64,000 nt of DNA from Fulvia fulva. Taxonomy: Eukaryota > Ascomycota > Dothideomycetes > Mycosphaerellales > Mycosphaerellaceae. The notes beneath the pieces were generated by a model that saw only the letters and a list, made by a program, of their open reading frames with translations, was not told where the DNA came from and ran no database searches. The stretch spans positions 186,001-250,000 of the forward strand of contig NC_063024.1 in the NCBI RefSeq assembly GCF_020509005.1. The letters run 5' to 3'. The position numbers were made by a program, and so were the translations under genes. The first letter of the stretch is position 1, and every line of letters starts with the position of its first letter. Below are positions 54,348-64,000 of this stretch, piece by piece.

Positions 54348-56255
54348 TCAATGCCTATACGGCTGCTCCGTCACACTCGACCTTCTCCTATCCTGATGCT
54401 TCTTCCTCCCAATACCAACCAGCGCCAGCATCTCTCGCCAAAAGCCAGTCGGCGGGTCGATGAAGGTAGCCTCGTAGGCGTCGATAGTTGGACGCTCCCA
54501 GACGAGGTCGGCTTCGTGGGGTTTGATGAGTTTGGTGCGCTTGATGAGTTTCCAGCCGATGTAGTTGATTGGGGCTGGGATGGGGTGTTAGGATGTGTGA
54601 TGTTCTGAGAGCAGTTGGGTTGGGGGTTGGGGGGTGAACTTACCGAGTATCAATAGGGCGTAGTAGATGAAGAAGTTCTCCACGCTGAACGGCCGGAAGC
54701 TGGAGTATCCGTAGCAAGTCACGATCATGATCAACCAGGCGAGGGCGATGTATGCGCCGTATGGCTGGAACCAGCCACAGTATGGGAACGATTTCCTGTC
54801 GACACCCTGGGCCATGACGGCACGGTAGAAGAAGATGTAGGTGATGCACATGGAGATGAAGTTGATGACACCGCCTGCTGTGACGAGGTTGATGAGCCAG
54901 CCGAGGACCTTTGCGGAGCCGTTGCTGAGCTGCAGGAAGGAGAGGCAGGGGAAGATCATGACGACGGCGAAGGCGAAAAGTGGGACTCCGCTCTTGGTGC
55001 AGTACTTGAGGACACCTGGAGCGCGGCCCTCGAGAGCCAGGCCGTAGAGGGTTCGGGTAGCGCAGTAGACGTAGGTGTTGCCGGCGCTGAAGATTGAGGT
55101 GCAGAGCAGGGCATTGACGAGATGTGGCAGGCCGTTGATTCGCAGGTTGCGCTGTGGAAAGCGAGTCAGCTATTGTGAAATAAAGCGTCATGGGTGACTC
55201 GTTAACTTACCATAGCAATGACATAAGGCGAGGCAGTGGCGGTGCCTCCACCAGTAGCCTCACCAGTGACGATACCGACGAGAACTGGGTCGTTGTAGGC
55301 ACAGACGATACCGACACAGAGAGCACTTCCGATGAAGAACAGTCCGAAACGCCAGTATGCAGTCTTGAAGGCAGCCTTGATGTAGATACGGGGGCGCTTG
55401 GCCTCAGCGGCGACCATGGAGACATACTCTGGTCCGACGACGGCTGGGATAGATGTTAGCAGTTTCTCAAATTGGCCGTCTGCGAGTTGACATACTGAAG
55501 GATGCAGACCACAGGCAAGCGAGGAAACCCTCAAATCTGCCAAGTGTGCCGGTAGTTCTGTGCTCTTCGAATGCGCCGGGGTTGTTCCAGTATCTGAAGC
55601 CATAGGCGTCACCTTGTGGGTTGCCGCCGACCATGGTCACGAATGTGAACATGAACAGCAGGAAGAGCAAGATGACCTTGCCGCCCGACAACCAGAATTC
55701 AGCCTCTCCGTATGCCTTCACTGCGAGAATGTTGATCAGACCATAGAGTACGATGCAGCCGATTGGGATTGCATATGCCGGGATGTTGTCGCTCCAGAAT
55801 CCAATGACGGTAGTGAGAGCCGTCACTTCGAAAGGAATGATCAATGCCTCGTACAGGAAGAAGTTCCAGCCAGCCATGAAGCCAAAGGCCTCGTCGACGA
55901 AGTGTCCAGCGAGACGGACGAATCCACCAGAGACAGGGAAGAGGGTGATCATCTCAGCTGTGCAGTTGTTGACGAGACCCATGAAGCAAGAGTAGATCAG
56001 GTATGCCAAGAACAAAGATCCAGGACCACCTCGTTCAAGACCACTGCCGATACTGACGAAGACAGCAGTTCCTATCGATCCACCAATAGCGATGAGTTGA
56101 ATCTGTCTGTTGTCAAGACGACGGTGGAGGTTGTCGGCGTTCTCTGCGATCTCGCCATCCTGGGTGGTGATGATCTGGTGAAGGTCACCCTTCTGCTCAT
56201 AGACGCCACCCTTCTTCTCGAGGTCACCCTCGTACTCGGGTGTAGTGAAAGCCAT
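54348..56255 (-). CDS. Amino-acid permease (AAT/APC family)
   Basis: Four exons (56255-55496, 55443-55211, 55151-54644, 54574-54348) with introns of 52, 59 and 69 nt, all GT-AG with consistent phases. They total 576 codons, 575 residues. The N-terminal cytosolic tail ends at RRLDNRQIQLIAIGGSIGTA, the first-helix signature of fungal amino-acid permeases. Twelve membrane segments are expected, with FPVSGGFVRLAGHFVDEAFGF in the helix 3 region. The C-terminus reads INYIGWKLIKRTK then an acidic/basic tail. It imports amino acids by proton symport at the plasma membrane; substrate unknown. ATG 56255 is chosen because the upstream frame is unlike this family's leader. Intact. Confidence 0.9.
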
Positions 56256-57969
56256 GTCAGTCGGTATGGGGAATGCCAAAGCAAGGGCGCTGCAAGGCGT
56301 TTCACAGACTGCGGGAATCACTGGGTTATAAGTTCGCTCCAAGAGTTACATGGGTCCCTGTATGCCATGACCAGGCACGCGACCAGGCCAGCAAGAGTCG
56401 CTGCGAACACAGGCATTGAGCGACATGACCGTGGCCTGGACCAGATATCTGGGTGGTGGCGCTGTGCTAAGCACAACACGTGAAGTGTAGCAAAAGAGAC
56501 GACAACAGAACGAATGAGCTCACCAGATCTAGACCAAGAGGCTCTGGGCGATAGCGCTAGCCACACGACGGCCGCTACGGTAGCGCTATCCGTATGGCAG
56601 GTGAAGTCTGATGCGCACGGATGGGCTGTTCGCGGGGTAGCGTTTCTGGGAATGTGTGTCTTGGTGGTCCGACACAAGTACGCCCGTAGCAGAAAATACT
56701 TTGAGGCGCATGGACGGTGGCCCTTCTATGCATGTTCGCGAATGTGGTGACATGGTGGCTTGCGCGCGGCAAGAATGCGGGTGTGATTGAGGTGTGAATT
56801 TGACACGACGGCTGGTTCGCCCGAGCGTCCAGACCGCGTGGCAGCCGCACCCAGCCCACTGAAGCATATCTGGAAAGTTATCTCGTGGCAAAGTGTAAGA
56901 TAAGCATACGGCGCGTGCACGTGACCATGCCATCGGTTGTCCTCGGTTCTAGGGCCATGTCCATGTCGTTTGCAAAAGAATGCTCGGCGGTTTGCTCGGA
57001 GCTGGTCCAGCGATCGTTCGGCATTGTAGACGTCAAGACTTTGTAGCTGTAGTCCGACCTGCAAAGCTCTTAACAGGATATGAGAGCTCACTTGCCGTGT
57101 CCCAAGAAGATCGTCCTGATCTGCGGCCAGAAATCGGGCATCTCAATGTCGTTCGCAGCAGAAGCAAGGCCGATGGAGCCAAGCAGCCAAGGAGCGGCAC
57201 TGTAGCCGACATGTTGTGTGTATTGCACGTGGGTCAGCTCATGAATCGAAGACGAGGTAAGATCTTACATGCACCTGCAAGAACGTGCAGTCGACGTGTG
57301 CAAAAACCAGAGCAGGGATCCGCGCTTCAGCCGAGGAAGGGCCAAGGCTCAACAGCATCTGGCCCTCCCTGTTCCTTCCTCCTCACATCATCGACATCAA
57401 TATACAACCACAATCATCGGCCACAGTGCAGGATCAGCATGGTCTCGGCGTACTCTTCGCAACCCAACGAGCACGTGACCAAGCCGCTCATCTCATCAAC
57501 AACACGCCGGCCGAGTCAGGTCGAGCCATGCGAGCGGTGCTTAAGCAGCATCTTGCTGAGAGCTACATGCCTCGAAGAAAGTCATACTTAGGCAATAAGA
57601 CTAACTTGCAGGGATTCTAGGCAGAGAGGTCGAAAATTGCTCCTTTTGGAGAAGTCTCTCACAGCGAGGTCAGTGCATCGGTTTCGGAGACCGATGGCCA
57701 TGACCATGACTGTCTCCACTGACGGGTATCCACCGTCAGTGGAGACAATCACACTCAATGGCATGCTCAGCCTCTGACAATGACTACATGATTCTACTGT
57801 ATGACTTCATACACCGCCAAAGGCTGACAGGTTTCGACTAGGTTCGGATTTGCCACCGTCCAAGCGACACTATAGACAGCATCCCGGAAACACCAAACTC
57901 CATCATGTTATGCCCCATGTGGCATGAATGCTAACAACAAGTGGTGACTATCATACCCCGAAATTACTT
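56256..57969. other. Long intergenic region (1.7 kb) with two hairpins
   Basis: No supported gene. The left part should contain the permease promoter. Near the right end are two adjacent inverted repeats (see the entry at 57677). Short plus-strand frames around 57285-57620 have no domain. Confidence 0.35.
57677..57747. other. Two adjacent hairpin-forming inverted repeats
   Basis: The first is ATCGGTTT-CGG-AGACCGAT (about 57677-57695), eight pairs with one G-T wobble. The second has perfect 15-bp arms, TGTCTCCACTGACGG at 57711-57725 and its complement at 57733-57747, around a 7-nt spacer. They lie about 220 bp beyond the stop codon of the monooxygenase gene. They could be a transcription-termination structure or a small element end. 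Confidence 0.6.
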
Positions 57970-60135
57970 CTACGCTCCGGTTGGCCATAGGAACTGTTGT
58001 CCAGCTTGAGCAGTTTCCTGCTCCAGGATATCGGGCTGAGGACGTTCTGACAGCAAGCGAGCATCACCGCCACATGCTTCGTACCTGCAATTTCGACCAT
58101 TAGCGAAGCATCTGACCCGGCAGAATAAGAGCACCCACCACTTGGGATCAATGTTCTTCACATTGAAGTACGGGCAGACATCTTCCTCCTTTGGTCCTTT
58201 ACGATCCTGTACCGTCCAGCCCATACCTAGATGAGCCCATGGGTTGTCATTGAATGAGTGGATCTCGAAATCTTCGTATCGCGGCGTCTCGATGACCTGC
58301 TGATAGTGCAGCGAGGAGCCTGGCCAAATGGCGTTCACCCTGCCGGTTTCGTTGTTCTTGTACCCTGCAAGGAAGTCAGCGGGAATGTCGCTCCACGAAA
58401 CATCATAACTTACAACTTCGGCAGTCATTCTTCCAGACAGTGTGCTTGATCCACTCCTGGACATGATCATTGAAGCTGTCGGTGATATCCTGCCTCGGCA
58501 CCCAGCTTCGGATGTTCTCATTCTGCATCCTCTTCACTAATTGAATAGCATACTCAGAGACCGAATGCAACGGTGCCATCACGCTTCCATTCTCTATTGG
58601 CCAGGTTGGGCCTATGAATGTGAGGAAGTTTGGCATGTCCGGAATAGCAAGGCCGAGGTACGATTCAGGACACAGATCCTCCCACTTCTCCCTCAAGTCG
58701 ACACCATTCTTGCCAACGACGGGGAAACGAGGGCGATACGACACATCGAATCCAGTTGCGCAGATGATTGTGTCCACCTCACGCTCCACGCCGTCGCCAC
58801 CTACCACACCCTTCTCGGTGCAGCTCTCCACAGGAGTGAAGTGTACATCGACATTCTCCTTCTGGATGGCTTGCATGTACGGATCTCCAGGTGTAATACG
58901 ACGGCAGCCTAGTCCAAACTTGGGCGAGAAACCTTGCAGCAGACGCTCATCCTTGATGTGCTCGGCCATACGTTTCCGGAAGTATTCCGAGCCCATCTTC
59001 TGGCCCATGGAACCAGCATAGAAACCGCCCCACATGCCATTGACCTGCTCCTCGATCTCTCGTGCGTGCGCAACGACAGCCTTTGGATCGCGTCGGAAGG
59101 TCTCTCGTTCTTCTTCGGAGTATTCCTTGGCCTGACTTCCGGAATTGCCAGCGATTACACCGAACCAGACGCCTGTACGGACGAAGATGTCGAGATGTTT
59201 TGCGTGTGGTTGCATTCCAGGGACTGTCTGTATAGACGAAGCGCCGGATCCGATGACTGCGACTCGCTCCTTTGCCCAGTCTTCTTCCTTGTAGTCCTTA
59301 GGCCATCGGGCAGTGTGGATGACGCGACCCTTGAAGCGGTCTTGGAGGCCTGTGATGTCAGGGAACTGGAAGCCGTCATCAGCATGACCGTTAATCGTGA
59401 CTAGAACCAACGCGCACCTTGAAGTTGTTGAGCACACCAGCACCGTACAGCAGCATATTACACCGATCCTCGAATTCACGCACTTCGTGGTTTGGGAGAT
59501 GCTCTCGCAGCTTCACTACCCACTCGCCGGCATGCTCTTGCCAGTAGCATCCGACGACTTCGACATGGAACTTCATGTGTTTCTTCAGGTCGAACGTTTC
59601 GCAGACTTTATTGAGGTATGCCCAGATATCCGGAGCGAAGGAGAAGAAGCGTGGCCAATCTGGGTTCTGCGCACAAGTCAGCGCAGCGAAGTGCTACAGA
59701 AGCGATGTCGACATACCAAGGCGAACTGATACGTATAAGCATGACTCGGAATATCACACCCACAATTTGGATATCTGTTGTTGTACCACGTTCCTACGAT
59801 TCATCATCAGCTCCCATCCTTCCTCCCCCAAGTCGACACAACATACCTCCAATATCCTCATTCTTCTCATAAACCACATGCTCCACATTCTCACAATGCT
59901 TCTGCAACTGATACGCCATCAGAATCCCCGAAATTCCCGCCCCAATGGTCAGAACGCGGATCTCGCGGTTGTTGGGATCCCGCCATGTTGTGTTCTGGGG
60001 GACGTTGTAGCCGGTTGAGCCTGGGGTTGAGTAGTCTACTGGCTGCTGGTTGCGCTGGTGGCGTTTGGGCGGTGAGAAGCCGGGTGGTGGGATTTTGAAG
60101 TCGGCTTCGCCGTGGCCGTTGAGGAAGGGGGGCAT
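57970..60135 (-). CDS. Baeyer-Villiger-type flavin monooxygenase
   Basis: Six exons: 60135-59847, 59793-59717, 59666-59418, 59365-58414, 58364-58139, 58084-57970. Introns are 49-54 nt, all GT-AG, and exons sum to exactly 636 codons (635 residues). FAD-binding GAGISG is near residue 65, then [12 protein letters not shown]. The BVMO fingerprint [12 protein letters not shown] is present, the NADPH-binding site is VIGSGASS, and [13 protein letters not shown] lies further on. Family members insert oxygen next to a ketone, giving esters or lactones, using NADPH and O2. Substrate unknown. The C-terminal [17 protein letters not shown] block is typical of fungal members. Intact. It heads a group with hydrolase-like, NmrA-like and P450 genes. 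Confidence 0.92.
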
Positions 60136-60616
60136 TGTTTAGGGGAGTATGAGATGATGGGGACTAGAGCTGGTGATAGTGATGCAATGGAGGACGCTGG
60201 ACAAGGTAAGGTTGAGGAAGATGGTGATTTGCAACAGCACGAGAATTGATCAGCTGAGCTTGCAATGGTCAGATAGAGCTTCGCAGGGCGACTGTATCTT
60301 CACCATGACACTAGGAATCCCTGACGACGGTTGGTCAATGCCCACGTCGGTCCTAGAGTGGATGTAATCGGTGGTCGAAAGACCATAGCCTTCCGAAACC
60401 CGAGCACCTTTTCCGACGATTCACTGCCGGTTTGCGCTAACCGCATTTGGCAGGGACACATCTCTGTGGCATTGCACACGCAAGTGCAATTGAGCGTGTG
60501 CTCGTTTGGAGAGTATCCCGAGACCTCTTTACGCAACAACATACTACCATACCCATTGTCCTTCAAAACTTCGCCCAAAATCTCTACACCCTACCACCAC
60601 CACGACAACACCCACC
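60136..60616. other. Divergent intergenic region, no supported gene
   Basis: Between the start codon of the monooxygenase (minus) and that of the short hydrolase-like gene (plus); probably a shared promoter. Confidence 0.4.
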
Positions 60617-60990
60617 ATGGAAGGCTACACCACCGTATTTTCCCTGTCCCGTCAGTTGGGCGAGGACGACGGCGAATTTGGTGCAGTATAGGAGGCATGG
60701 GAGTGAGTTATGTACCCATGCACGATGGGGGATGAGAGGGGGGATTGTGCTGATGTGTGGTGTGTAGGTAGTGGACATTTTGCGCCTTGGGAAAGGCCGG
60801 CGGAGTTGTTGGAGGATGTTGAGGTGAGTTTTCGATGTTTTGGTTTTGGTTTGGTTGGATAGTTGCTGACAGAGGTGGAATGTAGGAGTATATTGCTGTG
60901 GCGTTTGGGAAGCAGGATTCGCCAATGTTGAGGGCTGTTGAGGATGTTAGTGCGAGCGGGAGTCATGAGAGGGGTGTGGAGAGAGGTTAG
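60617..60990 (+). CDS. Very short alpha/beta-hydrolase-like protein
   Basis: Reconstructed from three exons (60617-60680, 60768-60823, 60886-60990) with GT-AG introns of 87 and 62 nt and matching phases: 75 codons, 74 residues. The middle exon encodes GSGHFAPWERPAELLEDVEE, like the segment around the catalytic His at the end of alpha/beta-hydrolases (GHFxxWExPxE). The rest of a hydrolase (nucleophile elbow, Asp) is not found upstream. It may be a decayed C-terminal stub, or a small protein in its own right. The start ATG has a strong context (CCCACCATGG). Splicing is inferred by eye. Confidence 0.45.
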
Positions 60991-61107
60991 AGACTTTACC
61001 AGGTAGATCGTCGCAGTGATGATATCGATCTTTTCAGCCAGGAAGGTCTCAAGCGCTTCTTCATGCTGCCATGAAGAAAAATGTCATCATACATCGTAAT
61101 TCATGTA

Positions 61108-62124
61108 CTAATCAGCCTTGCTATGCTCACTCCCAATCAACGCCCCCGGCCCACCCGCATACCACAACGCCGCAACACCAGCTGAAGCCATCCCTGCCGT
61201 ACACCGTCAGCTAAACGCTGCCGTACAAACATCGCGATAGGGAGATCACATGCCACAGTAAAGAAACAAGTTCGCAGTCTTGATTGCTTTCTTGTCACTC
61301 ATCCACGCCTTCGTCCTCCGCTCCTCCATCCACGCATTGACCCTACCCCTCGCACCGTCGAAGAGATATCCGGCTAGAACTCCCCACGTCTCCTTGACCT
61401 TGCCCGTGGCTGTCACGCCAACAGGTTGGTTCGCGAATTCATGTCGTCTTTCTGCGATCTCGACGAAGCTTGCGCCGAGGTCGGCGTAGCTTAGGGCAGT
61501 CTCTTGTTTGGCGCAGACGGGGACGTTGCAGGGGATGAGTTTGTGGCCTGTGCGGTTTGTGCCAAAGGCATCGTGGATGGTGGGCGGGTCGACGTAGATG
61601 TACTCCAGTAAGTTGTCGTCCGCGGCAGCGTCGTAGAGCTCGCAGGCTCTGACGACGTCGAGGTGGTTGTAGTGTAGACAGAAGGAGACCATGTTGTACA
61701 CGAAGCGTGGGACCTGGCAGGAGAGCTTAGGGTTGAGGGAGGCGCTGCGGAGCTGGAGGATGGTGGGTGGAGAGTAATCGCTGGCTTGCAGTTTGCGCAG
61801 CATCGTCAGGGTTGTGATCATGGCAGAGGCGGTGTCGTAGGTGATGGAGACGCCTTTTGACGAGGCATTATCGGCCACACACATGAATGCTACGTCGGCG
61901 TCTTCGAGGCATTGTTGGAGCGCGGCGGTGTTGGTTGAGGCACCCTCAACGATGCGAATGGCGAAGTCGGTCCTGTTGGCAAGGGATGGGAATGGCTTGA
62001 GGAGTTTGGATTTCGAGCGAACGAGGATGTTAAGTTCGAGGTCTGGAGGTGGTGCTGCGAGCAGACATCGTAAGACGGATGAGCCTGTCGCGCCGGTCGC
62101 TCCTAGAAGCGCATAGGTAGGCAT
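61108..62124 (-). CDS. NmrA/SDR-like NAD(P)-binding protein
   Basis: Start at ATG 62124 (GACATGCC). The upstream open frame to 62472 is Pro/Cys-rich and not homologous. Exon 1 runs to about 61254 and exon 2 is 61193-61108, ending AALWYAGG to SEHSKAD; total 319 codons, 318 residues. The N-terminal Rossmann motif is TYALLGATGATGSSVL (GxxGxxG), followed by LNILVRSKSKL. Such atypical short-chain dehydrogenases bind NAD(P)(H) and act as reductases, isomerases or redox sensors. The Tyr-x3-Lys catalytic pair is not obvious. The donor of the intron is ambiguous: GC (GCATGT) or GT three bases earlier. Intact otherwise. Confidence 0.75.
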
Positions 62125-62787
62125 GTCGACGTCTTGGCCTGATGCTCGTGGATGCTGAGTAGCGTCGCCACAATCTAGCAGCAGGATGTCAAGGTCACCC
62201 AGAGCAATGCCAACGCTGTGATGGGAGTTCTGTAGCGTCAGTGGGCATTGGGGCTGGCATTCTTCTGGCCCGAGAGGTGGGAGCGATCGACAATGGCCCC
62301 TCAATGCAGGGTTGCTGGTGTCCGAAGGAGGTTTGCCGGTTCTAGAGTCATGCGGAGGGACGCATAACAGTGGGAAGGATGAATTCCGAGGGCCTACCTG
62401 TGGTTGGTTCCTACCCCGTGAGGACCGACATTCGTGGGCGGAGGGGTGGGCGTTTGGCTGGACTCCAGACATTGCTATTCTTTGGTCGTCTTCAAGTCTT
62501 CATCTTGCTATTCGCATGAGCGGTGCTCGTCGCCCGCCCGCGATGGACTGCGACAGCCACCCGAATGAGGTCTTGCTGCATATTCTACCGGGAAACAGAC
62601 TGCGGTGGCCGGAGTCCGATGTATCATGTCGTTCGTCCTGCACGATGCACGTGAATCTTGCTTCGAGCACGGTTGTAGTCGATGTGTGAGCCGTGTTGGA
62701 CGCGTAGCAGGCGGCAAAGATGCTATTCTGATGGTGAGGTGTATGTTGTTGAGAGGATAGCAGGAGTCGATGTGGGCGCTCCATTGA
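62125..62787. other. Intergenic, no supported gene
   Basis: Promoter side of the NmrA-like gene and 3' flank of the P450. Short open frames without domain. Confidence 0.35.
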
Positions 62788-64000
62788 TCAATCTTGCGTA
62801 AAGCTGCCACTGGAACTTGATGGGCGTTTCTCCCTCGGCTCCAACACCCCAATCACATGTGCATCTGATCGTGCCTTCATCGTCACCTCGCATTTCCGCT
62901 CCCTCGGCACACCCGCCACGAAACTGTCCACCACCGCCATGCTCTCGGGTGTTGCCGACTTGGCCAGCTTGGCTCCCCGCAGCTCCCGGAAGAAGTGAGC
63001 GACGGCAAGGCGCATCTCCAGCTTGCCCAGATGGATACCCAGACACTGTCTTGAGCCTTGGCCGAATGGGTTGAATGCCATCTTCTGGTGCGCGGAGAAC
63101 TCCAGCCTGTTCTCTGGCAGGAAGCGAGTGTGGTCGAATCTGTCACAGTATCAGCATCGCTCTCAAGGACGTCTGCAGAACCAGCAACTTACGCCTGGCC
63201 ATCCTTCCACGTGCCTTCATCCGTGTGTAGAGACCGGTTCTGCGTATCGACGACAGTGCCTTCGGGCATGTAGTACCCACCCAGCTTGGCACCTCCGGCC
63301 GCTGGGCTACGAGGAAGACCTCCCGGAGCGGCACCATACAGGCGCATGCTCTCGTCAATGACCGCGTTCATGAGTGGCAGACCTTCACACGCCGTATCAG
63401 TCACTTCGCCATCGATCGATGCGACTTCCTCCTCCAGCTGCTTCTGGAGCTCGGGCCTGCTCAGCACGAGGTAGACCAGGAACGTCAGCGAGATGGCAGT
63501 CGGGTCGGAGCCCGCCAACAGCAGTGCGCCAGCATCGGTCATGATGTCGGTGTCAGTCAATGTCGCGGCATCGCCCTCGCCTTCCTGCAGCGCCTTCGCG
63601 AACAAGTTCTGGTTGAACTCGCCAGCCTCCTTGTCCTGACGAGCACTCTGGACGACGCCAGCACCAGCCTTGAACATCTTCTCCTGCGAGTAGAAGATGT
63701 CGTTCATGCGCGTGTTGACCTTTCCAAGCACACGGCCGACGTAGTAAAGAGGAGGGATGAACATCTTGAGGAGATGCGCAAGATCGCCTTTACGCTTCTC
63801 GAGCATGAGGACGAATGGATCTTTGATACCCTTTTCGACAGTTCCGTGGCCACCGTTGAAGGTCAAGCGGCAGACAATCTCGTTGGCCATCAACGTCCAC
63901 CAGCCCATGAGCTCTGTGTCGCCGTTGGCAGCTTCTTCCTTCATTTTCTGTACAGCCATGCGGATGGTCTTGTTGATCGTGGTTTCCCAATTCCTCCGCA
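62788..64000 (-). CDS. Cytochrome P450, partial (5' end outside the window)
   Basis: The visible part covers about 386 C-terminal residues: exon from the right edge to 63193 and exon 63139-62788, with a 53-nt GT-AG intron. Landmarks in order: I-helix LLLAGSDPTA (AGxxPT variant), K-helix DESMRL (ExxR), AGGAKLGGYYMPEGTVV, and the heme-binding FNPFGQGSRQCLG with the cysteine ligand. This is a microsomal class II P450, which would be N-terminally membrane-anchored and reduced by a P450 reductase. Substrate unknown. The adjoining NmrA-like and monooxygenase genes suggest a shared oxidation pathway, which is inference. No damage seen in the visible part. Confidence 0.9.

Noticed and set aside
55560..56483. 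A long plus-strand frame opposite the amino-acid permease
   Set aside because: Acidic sequence antisense to transmembrane helices of a confident gene.
62124..62472. Extension of the NmrA-like protein by 116 N-terminal residues
   Set aside because: The extra sequence is Pro/Cys-rich and precedes a canonical Rossmann start; the internal ATG at 62124 has a better context.

Overview
The window is nuclear DNA of a filamentous ascomycete. Genes are separated by about 0.3-2 kb and many are single-exon. Where introns occur they are mostly 38-69 nt with GTAAGT/GTATGT-type donors. The gene families are typical of Pezizomycotina: MFS transporters, a HET-domain protein, GMC oxidoreductase, fungal P450, Sit1/MirB-like siderophore transporter, PMT2 and GPI2. 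A Dothideomycete is my best guess from overall character; no marker gene proves it.

Layout. 0-10 kb is gene-poor: an F-box protein with unresolved ends, a degenerate tRNA-Thr-like sequence, a tandem array with a ~115-bp unit (about 4.3-5.6 kb), a two-exon gene of unknown function whose 278-nt intron is TA-rich, and a ~2.2-kb minisatellite with a 62-bp unit that reverses orientation near 9.35 kb. 10-26 kb mixes intact genes (RING-like coiled-coil protein, monocarboxylate-type MFS transporter, secreted alpha-carbonic anhydrase, siderophore transporter with a consensus SreA-type GATA site) with three broken catabolic genes: a zinc alcohol dehydrogenase, an amidohydrolase and a GH3 beta-glucosidase. 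26-34.5 kb has an NTF2/SnoaL-like protein, a second MFS transporter, a HET-domain gene broken by stops and ending against a 224-bp segment with no CpA or TpG (a footprint of repeat-induced point mutation, RIP), and a secreted GMC oxidoreductase. 36-43.3 kb is a conserved core block: GPI2/PIG-C, PMT2 and Prp21/SF3A1. 44-54 kb has a DHA1-type MFS gene with a one-base homopolymer frameshift, a DUF1989 protein, a YqcI/YcgG protein, a protein with repeated helix-turn-helix/SANT-like units and two low-complexity proteins. 54-64 kb has an amino-acid permease, a six-exon Baeyer-Villiger-type monooxygenase, a very short alpha/beta-hydrolase-like gene, an NmrA/SDR-like protein and a P450 running off the right edge.

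How the genes fit together. GPI2 and PMT2 both act on secretory cargo in the ER. The monooxygenase, hydrolase-like gene, NmrA-like protein and P450 lie within 6 kb and could be a small oxidative tailoring or detoxification group. The broken dehydrogenase and amidohydrolase lie beside an intact monocarboxylate-type transporter and may be the remains of a small-molecule degradation unit. Intron positions and reading frames were worked out by hand. Family names rest on motif recognition, not on database searches.
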